From Hansfordia pulvinata (taxonomy: Eukaryota; Ascomycota; Sordariomycetes; Xylariales), in the NCBI GenBank assembly GCA_006538405.1, contig BJKQ01000001.1:2232001-2296000 (forward strand): 64,000 nucleotides of DNA, written 5' to 3'. Below, one piece after another: positions 12,083 to 22,457 of this stretch (the first letter of the stretch is position 1; each line of letters starts with the position of its first letter). The position numbers and the translations under genes are program-made. The notes beneath the pieces are model-generated. The model saw only the letters and a list, made by a program, of their open reading frames with translations, was not told where the DNA came from and ran no database searches.

Positions 12083-13955
12083 ATGTCGTCGTGGAGGCCG
12101 TCCTACGCCTGGACCGGCGCGCCCGCCGAGTTCAACGCCACAAACACCGACGTCGGTGGCGATGCCAGTACGTCCTCGACCGCCACAGTGCTTGCTTGGC
12201 GCCATTGCCCGCCCTTGCGACCGTCTCTCCCCAGCCCGGAACCCGCTGACCTTTTGTGACGTGTGACTAGCTACGGAAAACCTCAACCAATGGTACCAGT
12301 CCGGAGACCAGGCCTTCATCATTGTCGCAGCGTGCATGGTCCTGCTCATGATCCCCGGAATCGCCTTCCTCTACTCGGGCCTGTCGCGCAGAAAATCTGC
12401 CCTCTCTCTCATCTGGGTCGTCATGATGTCCTTCAGCGTCGTTATCTTCCAGTGGTATTTCTGGGGCTACTCGCTCGCCTTCAGCAGCACCGCCACCAAC
12501 GGCTTCATTGGCGATCTCCACCATTTTGGCCTTCTCAACACACTGGCCGCGCCGTCCCCAGGATCTCCTCTGATCCCCGAGCTGCTGTACTCCTTCTACC
12601 AGGTAAGTGTGGTGTCACCCCGTGTTCTTGGCAGGTCCGGACTTTTCGGCAGCCTCTCGATGGGCCGAGCGAAAGCTGACCAGAGCTAGATGATGTTCTG
12701 CGGTGTCACAGCAGCGCTCGTGATCGGCGCCGTTGCCGAGCGCGGTCGCGTGCTCCCCGCCATGATCTTTGTTTTCTTCTGGGCGACTCTGGTCTACTGT
12801 CCGCTCGCATGCTGGGTTTGGAACGTCAACGGATGGGGCTTCAAGTACGGCGTTCTCGACTACGCTGGTGGAGGTCCCGTTGAGATCGGCTCTGGATACT
12901 CGGCCCTGGCTTATTCCTGGGTTCTTGGCCGCCGCCACGAAAAGATGATGCTGAACTTCCGGCCGCACAATGTCTCGCTCATCACCCTCGGCACCATTCT
13001 CCTTTGGTTCGGATGGCTCGGTTTCAACGGTGGTTCGGCTTTCGGTGCCAACCTGCGCGCGACCATGGCGTGCTGGAACTCCTGTCTCGCTGCCATGTTC
13101 GCCGCCATGGTCTGGTGTCTGCTCGATTTCCGTCTGGCTCGCAAGTGGTCCATGGTTGGTTGGTGCTCTGGTGTTATCTCTGGTCTCGTTGCTGCCACCC
13201 CGGCTTCTGGCTTCATTACTCCGTGGGCCTCCATTGTTCTGGGTGTCGTTACTGGCGTCGCTTGCAATTTTGGCACGAAGAGTAAGTTCACAACTGCGTC
13301 AGACGGAGCGGAAAAACATGGCTAACGAATCCTCCCTACAGTCAAGTTCCTGGTCGGCATTGACGACTCGCTCGATGTGCTCGCTGAACACGGCATTGGT
13401 GGCGTGGTTGGCTTGATCTTCAATGCCCTGTTCGCGGACCCCGCGATTGTTGGACTCGATGGTGTCAACAACGGGGTCTATGAGGGTGGCTGGGTCAATC
13501 ACCACTGGGAGCAGCTCTACATCCAGATCGCATACTGTGTCGCCACCAGTGCCTATGCTTTCGTCATGTCCGCCATCATCGCCAAGATTATCGACGTGAT
13601 TCCTGGCCTTCACCTGCGCGCCTCGGAAGAAGCCGAACTGCTCGGCATGGACGACGACCAGCTCGGCGAATTCGCCTACGACTACGTCGAGGTTCGCCGT
13701 GACTTCCTGGCCTGGACCCCGCCCAAGGACCAGCCCGCTGAAGAAGGGCACCGGATCGAGCCCACGCACGGAATTGAGGAGCACGCGCACATGGCCAACA
13801 CGAACGGCACTTCGATTTCAGCTGAACAGGAGAAATTGTCCATTTCGCCCGCCGATGGCCTGCCCAAGGAGGATAGTTCAATCCGACCGGCCAGCCGTTC
13901 GGCTGCGAGTCAGGCAGCCAGTCATGCCGCCAGCCACGAGGCCCCGCGCGAATGA
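12083..13955 (+). CDS. Mep-type ammonium transporter
   Basis: Four exons: 12083-12167, 12271-12602, 12690-13281 and 13342-13955, all with GT-AG introns in matching phase, giving 540 aa. The protein is a polytopic plasma-membrane ammonium permease of the Amt/Mep/Rh family. An early conserved helix reads MIPGIAFLYSGLSRRKSAL, and GGGPVEIGSGYSALAYS and FGWLGFNGGSAFG are Mep signatures. The first twin-His position is Glu (about residue 204) while the second His is kept (AEHGIGG, about residue 353), the pattern known for yeast Mep1/Mep3 rather than Mep2. The cytosolic tail is Ser/Ala-rich and ends in repeated QAASHAASH-like sequence. GATA sites lie upstream. The family assignment is secure; the exact orthologue (MepA/MeaA) is not. 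Confidence 0.95.
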
Positions 13956-14338
13956 CGTAGAGCAGGGGAATATATTTGTGACTTGGACAGGGGTGAATTG
14001 GGAAAAAGGCCCAATGGATCTCGACTCTGCAACATGAGACGGGGGTCGAGACGTGGCCCAGTGCCACGCGCAAAACTTTGGTGCGTGTTGGGGATACATA
14101 CATGCGCTTGGATATACATTCGGTTATCTTGCCTTCAATCGGAGGCAAGGGGGGGCTGTCACTTGATAAAGCGTTGGAGTTTGGGGCAAGGCATATACCA
14201 TTGATCTGATTCAAATGAAGTTATTTACTTTGACCCGTTGATTCCCTCATCGTGTTCCAGTGTAGATGATCTGTCCAGTCCAGAAGGAGTCTCAAAAGGG
14301 TGGCTCCAGTTGGGGCACGAAACGTGGCCACGCTTGGG
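13956..14338. other. convergent 3' regions
   Basis: A 383-nt spacer between the transporter stop and the stop of the minus-strand cupin gene. Nothing else is seen. Confidence 0.6.
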
Positions 14339-14832
14339 TCACTTCCACTCCTCGTCGAGCACGGTGAGGGCTTGATAGCCGTGGGCGGTGATGACTTGGG
14401 TGTCGACGACGAGGTTGACGACCATGGTGGCGGGCTCGTCGGCGCTGGCGTTGTCGCTGACGGTGTGGTGGCAGCCGGGCAGCTCGGTGAAGTGCTCGCC
14501 AGCGGCGTAGACACGGGGCGGCTGGCCGTTCATGCCGCTGAGCACCCGGCCGGCCGTGACGAGGGCGGCCACGGTGGCGCCCCCGTGCCGGTGCGGGGGC
14601 GTCCAGCCGCCGGGGGGTAGGAGACCTCGAGCGCGACCAGGGACTTGCCCGGCGCGTTGGGGAGGGCACGTCGTAGAGGATCGCAACGCTCTCCCGGGGT
14701 CGGAGGCGCGGGCTGGCGGAGAGTCAGCTTGGTGATGGAGGGGTTCGAGGGGAGGATCGCGATGCCTTAGGTAGGTCGGCTTTGCGTGGCTTACTTTGCT
14801 TGGGCGGCTTGCGGGTTTGTTGCTTCGGTCAT
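14339..14832 (-). pseudogene. small cupin-domain protein, frame broken
   Basis: The downstream part (stop at 14339-14341) is a cupin: PPHRHGGATVAALV, a Gly/Pro turn, then FTELPGCHHTVSDNAS and VVNLVVDTQV, with metal-ligand-type histidines. The upstream part (SNPSITKLTLRQ... ALEVSYPP) is in another frame. The two join if one base is restored in the C6 run at 14612-14617, giving YPPGGWTPPHRH. The N-terminus is unresolved: ATG at 14832 reads MTEATNPQAAQAK and then meets TAA, beside a GTAAGC donor, but the available AG would make a 29-nt out-of-frame intron. Other genes here show the same one-base losses, so this may be a sequencing error rather than a dead gene. It stands head-to-head with the MDR enzyme gene. 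Small fungal cupins of this type have no settled function. Confidence 0.6.
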
Positions 14833-15174
14833 GATGGGCCTTGTGCGTGTGAACTGAATTGGGGGGGGGGAGGCTCTTATTCCTTGGACTCTTGTCTCCT
14901 GAATTTTAGGCTCGTGCGCCTCTGCGCTTTGAAACGAGCCAGGCGGGCGCTGAGAGGCTTCTTAAACACTCGACCTGAGATAATCGACTGTGGAGGCGGG
15001 ACCAAGTCGACTGGCTGGGCTTGCACTTGGGCCGCTGGGTCCTCGTTGTTAGTGTTAGTCGGATAGGCGTGACATGGCTGTCGCTATACCCGCTCATGGC
15101 CCGGGTATTGGGCGAACGCGAACCCGCGCGGGGAGAGTCCCCGGAGACCGCGCTGCCCAAGCGACCATGGATGT

Positions 15175-15227
15175 CCCCGGATACCCGGGCGGGGGCCCCA
15201 CTGCGGCAATCCGCGCGCGGGTACCCG
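15175..15227. promoter_or_regulatory. shared elements in the cupin/MDR divergent promoter
   Basis: The 14833-15633 interval separates two divergent genes and contains CCCCGGATACCCG (15175-15187, complement CGGGTATCCGGGG) and CGGGTACCCG (15218-15227). Both words recur in the divergent promoter of the Zn2Cys6 factor at 19987-20018. A weaker relative, CGGGTATTGGG, is at 15099-15109. CGG/CCG half-sites in inverted order are typical Zn2Cys6 targets. The rest of the interval shows no gene. Confidence 0.45.
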
Positions 15228-15458
15228 GGCACGGGTCTTTTCAAGTGGGGCCGCGCATCCCAAGTCGAAGTCTGTCTCGTCGCCGAGATGCGACGCTGCT
15301 GCGTCGGGCTATCCGCTACCAAGCCCGCCCGCCCGTCCCTCGCAAGACGGTAGATGTAGTCGCGGTACTCGGAATCCTTCTGGGGAAGGCGACAAGGAAG
15401 CCGTGTGTGTGTGTGGCGTTCGCGGACCTGGCGGCGTGCGTCGGCGCGCGCATCCGGA

Positions 15459-15464
15459 TATAAA
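15459..15464 (+). promoter_or_regulatory. TATA box of the MDR oxidoreductase
   Basis: TATAAA, 170 nt before the ATG, within an otherwise GC-rich promoter. Confidence 0.5.
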
Positions 15465-15633
15465 GGTCCGGGGACGCTCGCGGCGTCTTTGTGGTGGTGT
15501 CCCCAAGAGAGCAGCACCACGGTGAAGCGATTGCACTTTTGAGTCGACGGCTCTCAGAGACTTATCTACTCGAACCTTTAAAATCTTCTGTCTTGACCTT
15601 CGCCTCCCTCCCCTTTTTTTTTACGGGCTGAAA

Positions 15634-15753
15634 ATGAAGGCTGTCCAAGTCCTGGGCGACATGTCGTCGCCGCGCGTGACGACCAGCGACTCGCTGCCGG
15701 CGCCCACGATCCGGCGCCGCTCCGACGATGACGACAAGAATGAGTATCAAAGC

Positions 15754-15785
<32 letters not shown>

Positions 15786-16956
15786 CGCCGCCGCCGCCGC
15801 CGACGACGACGACGGAGAAGAAGAAGGAGAAGAAGAGCCCAGCGTCCTCGTCCGCGTCCGCGCCGCCGGCGTCACGGGCGACGAGCTCCTCTGGCCCGAG
15901 CTGTACGCGACCCCGTCCCGGATCCCGGGCCACGAGGCCTCGGGCGTTGTCGTCTCTGTCGTGGCAGCAGCAGCAGCCCCGACGAGTGCGACCGCGACCG
16001 CTACCACCGCCCCGCCTCCTCCTCACCTCCGGCCGGGGCAGGCCGTGATGGGCCTCAGCGCCGCCGACAGGGGCGAGGCCATGGCGGAGCTGTGCGCGTT
16101 CCGCCCGCGCGAGCTCGCGCCCAAGCCCGCGGCCCTGTCGCACGCCCAGGCCGCCGCGCTGCCCATCCCGCTGCTGACGGCTTGGCAGGCGCTGTTTGAG
16201 CACGGGGGCTTGCGCTGCGAGGGAGGTGGGTCCGGTAATGATGGTGGTGGTGGTCAGCGGCAGCGGCAGCAGAGAAAGAAGCGCATCCTGGTCACCGGCG
16301 CTTCGGGCGCCGTCGGGTCCGCCGCCGTGCAGATCGCCTCCCTGCACCGCGGTGGGAACGACGGGAACGGGGACGGGGACGGGGACGTCGCCAGCATCGT
16401 GGCGCTGGCCTCGCCCGGCAGGCACGACGAGCTGCGCGCCCGCGGCGCAGACGAGGTCTACGACTACCGCGACCCGGACTGGGTGGCCAAGGTGCTGGAG
16501 GGCGGAGGGGGCCGGGGCCGCCCCGTGGATCTCGTGGTGGACACGGTCGGCGGCGAGATGCTGGCGCGGGCGTGGGAGGTCATCCGGACCGCAGACAGCA
16601 GCGAGGACGGGGGGTTAGAAGGACAAAGAGGAGGAGGAGGAGGAGAAGGAGGAGAAGGAGGCACCGGCGGCACCATAGTCACCGTGGGCGACCCGCCGCC
16701 GGCCTGGGCGTTCGAGCCCGGCGCCCGCGCGCCCGAGGTCGAGAGCGGGCGGTGCCCGGGCGTCAGGGCCACGCACTTCATCGTGCGGCCCGACGCCGAG
16801 GCGCTGGGGCGCGCGGCGGCGCTGGTCGCGGCCGGAGAGGTCGCGCCGCTGGCCGTCCGAGCCTTCGACCTCGCCGACGCCGAGGCCGCGTGGGCTTGGG
16901 CCCGGCAGAGGGGCCGGGGGGCCAAGGCTGTCATCGAGATGGGGGCTGGCGAGTAA
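15634..16956 (+). CDS. zinc-independent MDR oxidoreductase (quinone-oxidoreductase type)
   Basis: Single exon, 440 aa. It is a medium-chain dehydrogenase/reductase: a GroES-like N-terminus (VLVRVRAAGVTGDELLWPE, IPGHEASGVV), the QOR-type helix LPIPLLTAWQALFEHGGL, and a Rossmann fold with the NAD(P) turn VTGASGAVGSAAVQIAS, then GADEVYDYRDP and VDLVVDTVGGEML. The structural-zinc cysteine cluster of alcohol dehydrogenases is absent, which fits NADPH:quinone oxidoreductase-like enzymes. Oddities are an inserted low-complexity stretch at about residues 30-68 (eleven Asn, Ala, then Asp/Glu) and Gly-rich loops near 200-215 and 330-345. The start follows a T9 run and a TATAAA box. It is divergent from the cupin. 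The substrate is unknown. Confidence 0.85.
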
Positions 16957-17438
16957 CTTGGTAGATAGAGCCTCGCAGTGTCGCCGGGGGAGGCTGTGGG
17001 GGTTGCGGGCGGTGGCCTGAGAGGAAAGGTGGTCGGTCATATGTAGAGGACAACTGCCACATTTTGCTGTTCCTATGATATCCGACACTTCTGTTCTATG
17101 TGTAGCATGTGCAAGTCTCAGGGTGTACGAGTCCTCGGCGGGCTTCGCACGTCTTCGCACTGCAGTGTGAGACAGGTATTATTTCACCTGATTCTACCCC
17201 TTAGACAGACATCGCGTACACACATCGCCCGTCCTGCCTTGGCGCCAAGTGTCACGAGGCACCCATCACCAACGTTCGGAATAGTCTAGTCGACAGTGCC
17301 ATATGTTTGTCCCAGACCGTCCGCCATGCCTCTCCCCTTTAGTTACTCCCTATCAAGTCAACCCCCTCATGTCCAAGCCGAGACTCCTCGCAATGCAATG
17401 CCACCCACATGTCCTATCCTGTCAACAGCACCCCAGTC
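16957..17438. other. convergent 3' regions
   Basis: Spacer between the MDR enzyme stop and the stop of the minus-strand transcription factor in its conserved frame. No gene is seen. Confidence 0.5.
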
Positions 17439-19600
17439 TCATCTCGACACATCGTCATACCCGAGTATATCCATGTTGATGTCGCCGAGCCCGTACCACC
17501 CGCAGATGCTTTCGAAGGAGCCGCTGCCGAGATCAAAGGCGTCGCCGCCCAGCGACAAGCCGCCCCACCGGTGCACAGAGGAGCGGTCGGCTCCTCCTCG
17601 ACGACGCCGGGGCCCATGCCTGGCGCCGCTTCCTGATAGCCGCTGGGCGCCACGGCCGCGGCAGCAGTCGAGTCGCTCCCTGCGCGCGACGGCTTGTCCC
17701 GCCCTTCGAGACCCAGCACGCGGCGCGCAATCTTCTGGATCTCCCGGACGTTGCGCGCGGTCCGGGGCCAGACCTGCCCCAGCGCCCGGAGGCACCCGAC
17801 GGTCATCCGGATCTGGTCCCGGGCGATGGCCAGGTCCCTTCCCTGCAGGAGGTAGTGGCAGGCCGACAGCAGGGCCAGCGTCCCCTCGCTGACCATGCAG
17901 GTCGTGAAGGGCGAGTGGTGGAAGGGGGACGGCCGCGCGGGCCCGCGGGGCTTTGGCGCGGCGGGCAGCGCGAGGATCTGGACCTGCAACTTGGCGGCGC
18001 GCAGCACCCGCACCGTGTGCACGTTGACGAGCTCCCCGATCGAGTTGACGGCCGGCGGCGCCCGCGCGCAGCTCGACACCTCCTCGATCGGGTTGTGCTG
18101 GAGGTCGGACAGGGGCCGGTGAAGACCTATCGTGGCACTGTGGCGGGCAGAGACATTGTCAGCTCGATTGGTTCTTCTTCTCGGGTCGGGTCAGGGGCGG
18201 CGGGGTACGAATCCCGGAGAACGCACACGTGGATGAGGAGATGGGCCTGGTGCATGAGCTCGTCAATCTCCCCGCTCTTGTCCATAATCTGCTTCTTGTC
18301 TGGCGGCAGTAGCAGCGCCCACCCGTCCAGGCTCGCGTCGGCGGCTTGCACCATATGAGCCGAGTCGTCGCTGCTGGCGGCCTGGGGCGTGTTGGAGATG
18401 GCCGTGGCCGCGGTGCGGACGGCACCGATGAGGTACGCAAACGACGAGAACGAGGTCCCCTCCTCGGCGAACTCGCGGCAATCAAAGTCTTCGAGGGTCG
18501 CTGGCGGTGGTATCGACTGCGAGGCTGGTCAGCTGTGGCCATCTTGAGTCTTGAGCCATCGTCGGCCGGGGCGGGATCTTCAGGGTCAACTCCCCCCCCC
18601 GCCGGGGGAGCCCGGCCGCCTTGGAACTTACACCGCTTTGGTACTCCGACTCCTCGCACGGGAGCTCTACGGTCGTCTCCGTCTCGAGCACGCGGAAGCT
18701 CATGGTGCCGAGCGTGCCGGCGTAGTACGCGTCCACAACATACAGCATCCACCAGGTGCGTCTCCAGCTCTCGACCAGCACAGGGTCCCGGCCGCCGCGG
18801 TCGTGGGCGAACCTCCTCTCGTTCATGCGCAGCTCGAGCGCCATGCCGGCCGCCATGTCGACCTGCTGCTTGGCCTCGGCCTGGCACTCGGTCCAGAACA
18901 GGGCGATCGAGAAGAGCAGGCGGCACTGGACAATGACCGGGTCCGGCAGCAGCGAGGTCGGCTGAGCGAGGTGCGTCTCGACGAGGTGCCGCAGCGACTT
19001 GGGATCCTCCTGCGGGGTGTACAGGTTGCCGACCAGCCGCAGCACGGCGACCAGGGGCCGCAGCTCGTCGGCGTTCCGCGGGTCCTGGCAGAGCCGCGTG
19101 AAGTGCCCCTGCGGCGGCAGGAACGGGTGGAAGCCGTGGAAGTTTGCAAAGTACGAGTCGATCAGGACATCCTGCTCGGGCGACGGCCGGCCGGCGGATG
19201 AGGCGCGGGTGCTGGCCCGGGTCGAGGAGCCGACGTCGTCGGGCGTGTCCACGCCCGAGCTGCTGGCGGCGCCACGACCGCCACCGCGGCGAGCGCGGGC
19301 ACCGGCACCGGCGCCGTCGCTGTCGCCCGGCTGCGCGATGGACTCGGGGCTCCGGTAGAGCAGCTCCTGGAACTCGAGGTCGACGGCGGCGGCAGCGGTG
19401 GAGGCCCCGCCATCCTCCACCGCCTTGAGGCGCTCGCGGCGCTCGGCGAGGGCGGCGCGGTCGAGGCCGCCGCGGCGCGAGGGCGCGTAGCTGCACTGCT
19501 TGGCGACCTCGGCGCAGCGGGCGCACTGGGGCCTACCGCCGTCGCACTTGATGTGCCGGGAGCGGCAGGGCAGGCAAGCCAGCGACGAGCGCGTGGCCCT

Positions 19601-19633
<33 letters not shown>

Positions 19634-19824
19634 AGCCTGCGCCTTGGGAGGGAATCGGCGGGATCCATCATGGGGAGGGGAGTGGTTGTCTGCTGCTCAT
19701 GCGGAAGACGGACGGGCGGGCAGTCGGGCTGGAAGACGGGGTGAGGTCGGGCCGCCTGAGGGCAAAGGCTATCATCGGGGGAGGCCAGGGCGGGGATTGC
19801 TGGTTTACGTGAATGGGATGTCAT
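17439..19824 (-). CDS. Zn2Cys6 transcription factor with fungal regulatory domain
   Basis: Proposed exons: 19824-19809 (tentative, MTSHS), 19689-18632, 18516-18227 and 18137-17439. The last two introns have good GTAAGT/GTGCGT donors, CAG acceptors and matching phases. The DNA-binding cluster is CLPCRSRHIKCDG...CARCAEVAKQC (CX2CX6CX5CX2CX6C), preceded by a poly-Gly tract. The middle region reads SYFANFHGFHPFLPPQGHF and ALFWTECQAEAKQQVDMA, as in fungal_trans regulatory domains. The end probably needs one restored base in the run at 17609-17612 to reach GSGSFESICGWYGLGDINMD; unshifted, the frame stops at 17414. The first exon is uncertain because the cluster frame has no ATG of its own. It is divergent from the FAD oxidoreductase and is the likely local regulator. 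The target is unknown. Confidence 0.75.
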
Positions 19825-19986
19825 CCATTGTCGTGGCCCGAGTCGGCGGGTTAGGTCAAGGGAGTCAGATTGGCAGGAGCCTACCTGACCTACGTACTAC
19901 TCGTAGTGGTAGGCGGTGATGATGTTGGATGTACCCTCACAGTCAGAGTCAGAGGCCATCGCAGCCACGGCCGCTGTGCGGGTACT

Positions 19987-20018
19987 CGGGTATCCGGGGT
20001 CGGGGTCCCGGGTACCCG
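19987..20018. promoter_or_regulatory. shared elements in the regulator/FAD-oxidoreductase divergent promoter
   Basis: CGGGTATCCGGGG (19987-19999) and CGGGTACCCG (20009-20018) match elements of the cupin/MDR promoter at 15175-15227. They lie in the 630-nt region between the start of the Zn2Cys6 factor and the FAD oxidoreductase. CGG-N4-CCG geometry suggests a Zn2Cys6 site, possibly for the adjacent factor itself. The rest of 19825-20454 has no gene. Confidence 0.45.
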
Positions 20019-20297
20019 TCGCGCGCGCGTGTCTGACAGCCCCTAAGCGTGCCCTTCCGGTGCTGCCCCACAGCGCGGGGCTACAGGGGCTGTTCCCCGA
20101 TTCCAGGGGATCTGCCGGTGCCCAACTTACAGGGGTCGCCGCCCGGCTATAGCGACTGGAAGCCGCCGGCGGGTCCCGCTTCGGGTGTAATGGACACCTT
20201 AGGTACTCACTCTTGGGAATACCCTCAATTCGGGGTCAGCTCGGGATGGCCCTGGGCCCGCACTCGCGGGTCTCGCGGTCAGTGCAGTAGGTATCGG

Positions 20298-20304
20298 TAT
20301 ATAT
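20298..20304 (+). promoter_or_regulatory. TATA-like element of the FAD oxidoreductase
   Basis: TATATAT, 151 nt before the ATG. Confidence 0.45.
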
Positions 20305-20454
20305 CCAGACAATTTCGCACACTCTACAGACTCTCGCTGATCCATTTTCTTATTCCTGGAATCCAAGCCCACTCACTGGCTGCCTCACCGACAAGGACGA
20401 ACGATAGACTCGCTTGCACACACAAACAGGAACTTCTTCACCCCCTGCCCCGCC

Positions 20455-20938
20455 ATGACCCAAAGAATCGTCATTGTCGGCGCCGGCTTCGCTGGCGTCT
20501 GGAGCGCCCTGTCCGCCAAGCGCCTCGCCAACACCCGCTGCGGCGTCGACGACAAGGCCGCCAGCGCCTTCCGGATCACCGTCATCGCCCCGGCGCCCTC
20601 CCTGGTCATGCGGCCCCGGCTCTACGAGGCCCCGACCGACGCCATGGTCCACCCGCTCGGGACCTTTTCGCCGAAGCCGGGATCGACTTCATGCCGGGCT
20701 ACGTGCGGTCGATCGACTGCGAGGCAGAGACCGTTGCCGTCGCCTCGCCCGCCGACGGCACCGACGGGCTCAGCCCCGGCCCTACTGTCTCGGTCCCGTA
20801 CGACCGCCTCGTAGTCGCCGCGGGTAGCTCCGTCAAGCGCCCCGAGGGCATCGCGGGGCTGCGCGAGCACGCCTTCGACGTCGACTCGCTCGACGCGGCG
20901 ATGAGGCTGGACGCCCACCTGCGCGCCCTCGCCGCCGA

Positions 20939-20969
<31 letters not shown>

Positions 20970-21853
20970 TCATCCTCTTCTCCCACCCCCGCCGACCCCG
21001 CCCGCGACACCATTGTCGTCTGCGGCGCGGGGTTCACCGGCATCGAGATCGCGACCGAGCTGCCGTCGAGACTGGCCGCCATCTACGGCGGCGCCTGGAC
21101 CCCGCGCGTCGTCCTGGTTGAGCACGCGGGCGTCGTCGGCCCGGAGCTGGGGCCTGGCCCGCGGCCCGTCATCGAGGAGGCGCTGCGCGCGCTGGGGGTC
21201 GAGACCAGGCTCGGGTCCGGGGTGGCTGCCGTGGACGAGGGCGGCGTCACGCTCGAACCCGCAGCTGCGACGACTCTGGCGACGACGCTGACAGGTCAGC
21301 GCAAAACCCGCATCCCCTCGCGGACCGTCATCTGGACCGCGGGCGTGCGGGCGTCGCCGCTGACGGCCGGCGTTCCCGGGCCTACCGCCGCCGCCGCCGC
21401 CGGCGTCCGGGACGGCCTGTCGCGGCTGGTCGTGGACAGGCACCTGCGCGCGCCCTCGGCGCCGCACGTCTTCGCCGCTGGCGACACGGCGCGCGCGGCC
21501 GCCGGCGACGAGGGGGGCCACGACGCGCTCATGAGCTGCCAGCACGCGCTGCAGCTGGGCCGGGTCGCGGGGCACAACGCGGCGGCGGACCTCCTGGGCC
21601 TCGCGCCGGTGGCCTACGCGCAGGCGGCCTACCTCTGCTGCCTGGACCTGGGCGCCCGGGGCTCCGTCGTCTGCGAGGGGTGGGACAGGCGGGTCGGGCT
21701 CACCGGCCGGCGGGCGAAGCGGGTCAAGGCTTACATCAACCGGGAGCTCATCTACCCGCCGGCGGCGGCGGGGGAGGCGCTCGAGGCGGCCGACCCCGCG
21801 GGCGCCCCGGGTCCGACGAGCTGTACCGGCGCATGCTGGAGATGGTGGGCTGA
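20455..21853 (+). CDS. FAD-dependent pyridine-nucleotide oxidoreductase (NDH-2/AMID-like), frame broken twice
   Basis: The N-terminal frame starts MTQRIVIVGAGFAGVWSAL, a classic FAD-binding GxGxxG turn. It must switch frame at the GGG at 20659-20661 (restoring one base gives MVHPLG then DLFAEAGIDF) to continue as YDRLVVAAGSSVKRPE, DTIVVCGAGFTGIEIATELP (second nucleotide-binding turn), VIWTAGVRASPL and VFAAGDTARA. A second one-base loss near 21809-21811 hides the family-like end SDELYRRMLEMVG, with TGA at 21851-21853. The restored length is 466 aa. Proteins of this family oxidise NAD(P)H and pass electrons to quinones or related acceptors. No transmembrane segment is visible. An Ala-repeat linker lies at about residues 160-172. 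It is divergent from the Zn2Cys6 factor. It is probably intact in the organism. Confidence 0.8.
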
Positions 21854-22457
21854 TGGCAGATGAGGGGGGGGGGGAAGGAACGAGACATACTCGTGTGTTG
21901 GGAGAGAATTTGCTGTGAGAAATGAAAACGGAAGATGGATACTCCTCGACTGATTCGGGTACACACGATGTGTCATGTTAAAGCGGCCAGGCATTGCTTG
22001 CAGAGTGCACTTCTGCCATATCAGAAATCCGGCTGTATTTCACTCGTAAATCCCGACAGAAAAGAGAAAAAAAAGATGCTCGACGCCAATGGTTCTCTAT
22101 CATGACTCCATCAGGTTGACCTCTGTACGTTGGATGTACATGGATCGATGTATATGTACCTCCACGTACGTCAGGCCATTGGTGTTCAGGGGTCGGCGAG
22201 GTCGGGAGTCGGCGTTCCCGCCGAAGCCGGTGGGTCCGGTGCGGCCCTCTCCGCCCGGCTCGGGATTACTCCGATTCCGCAATTCCGTAGGTAAGTAAGT
22301 GGGGGGGGCAGGTCCTTTCCATGTCCGAGGGTCTTCAGCTCAGCCCGTCAACACCAAGACCAGAGACTCGCCGTCATATTGCCGAATCCCATCCGGCATC
22401 AACGGTTCGTTAACATAACTCCCAGAGACCACCAGGACCCAACCCAGAAAGCGCGGT
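21854..22457. other. intergenic region
   Basis: Promoter of the PTD012-type gene. It holds a GC-rich patch with CGGGATTACTCCG at about 22260-22272, only loosely like the cluster elements. No gene is seen. Confidence 0.5.

Noticed and set aside
14766..14794. 29-nt intron in the cupin N-terminus
   Set aside because: It is too short for a spliceosomal intron and does not restore the frame.
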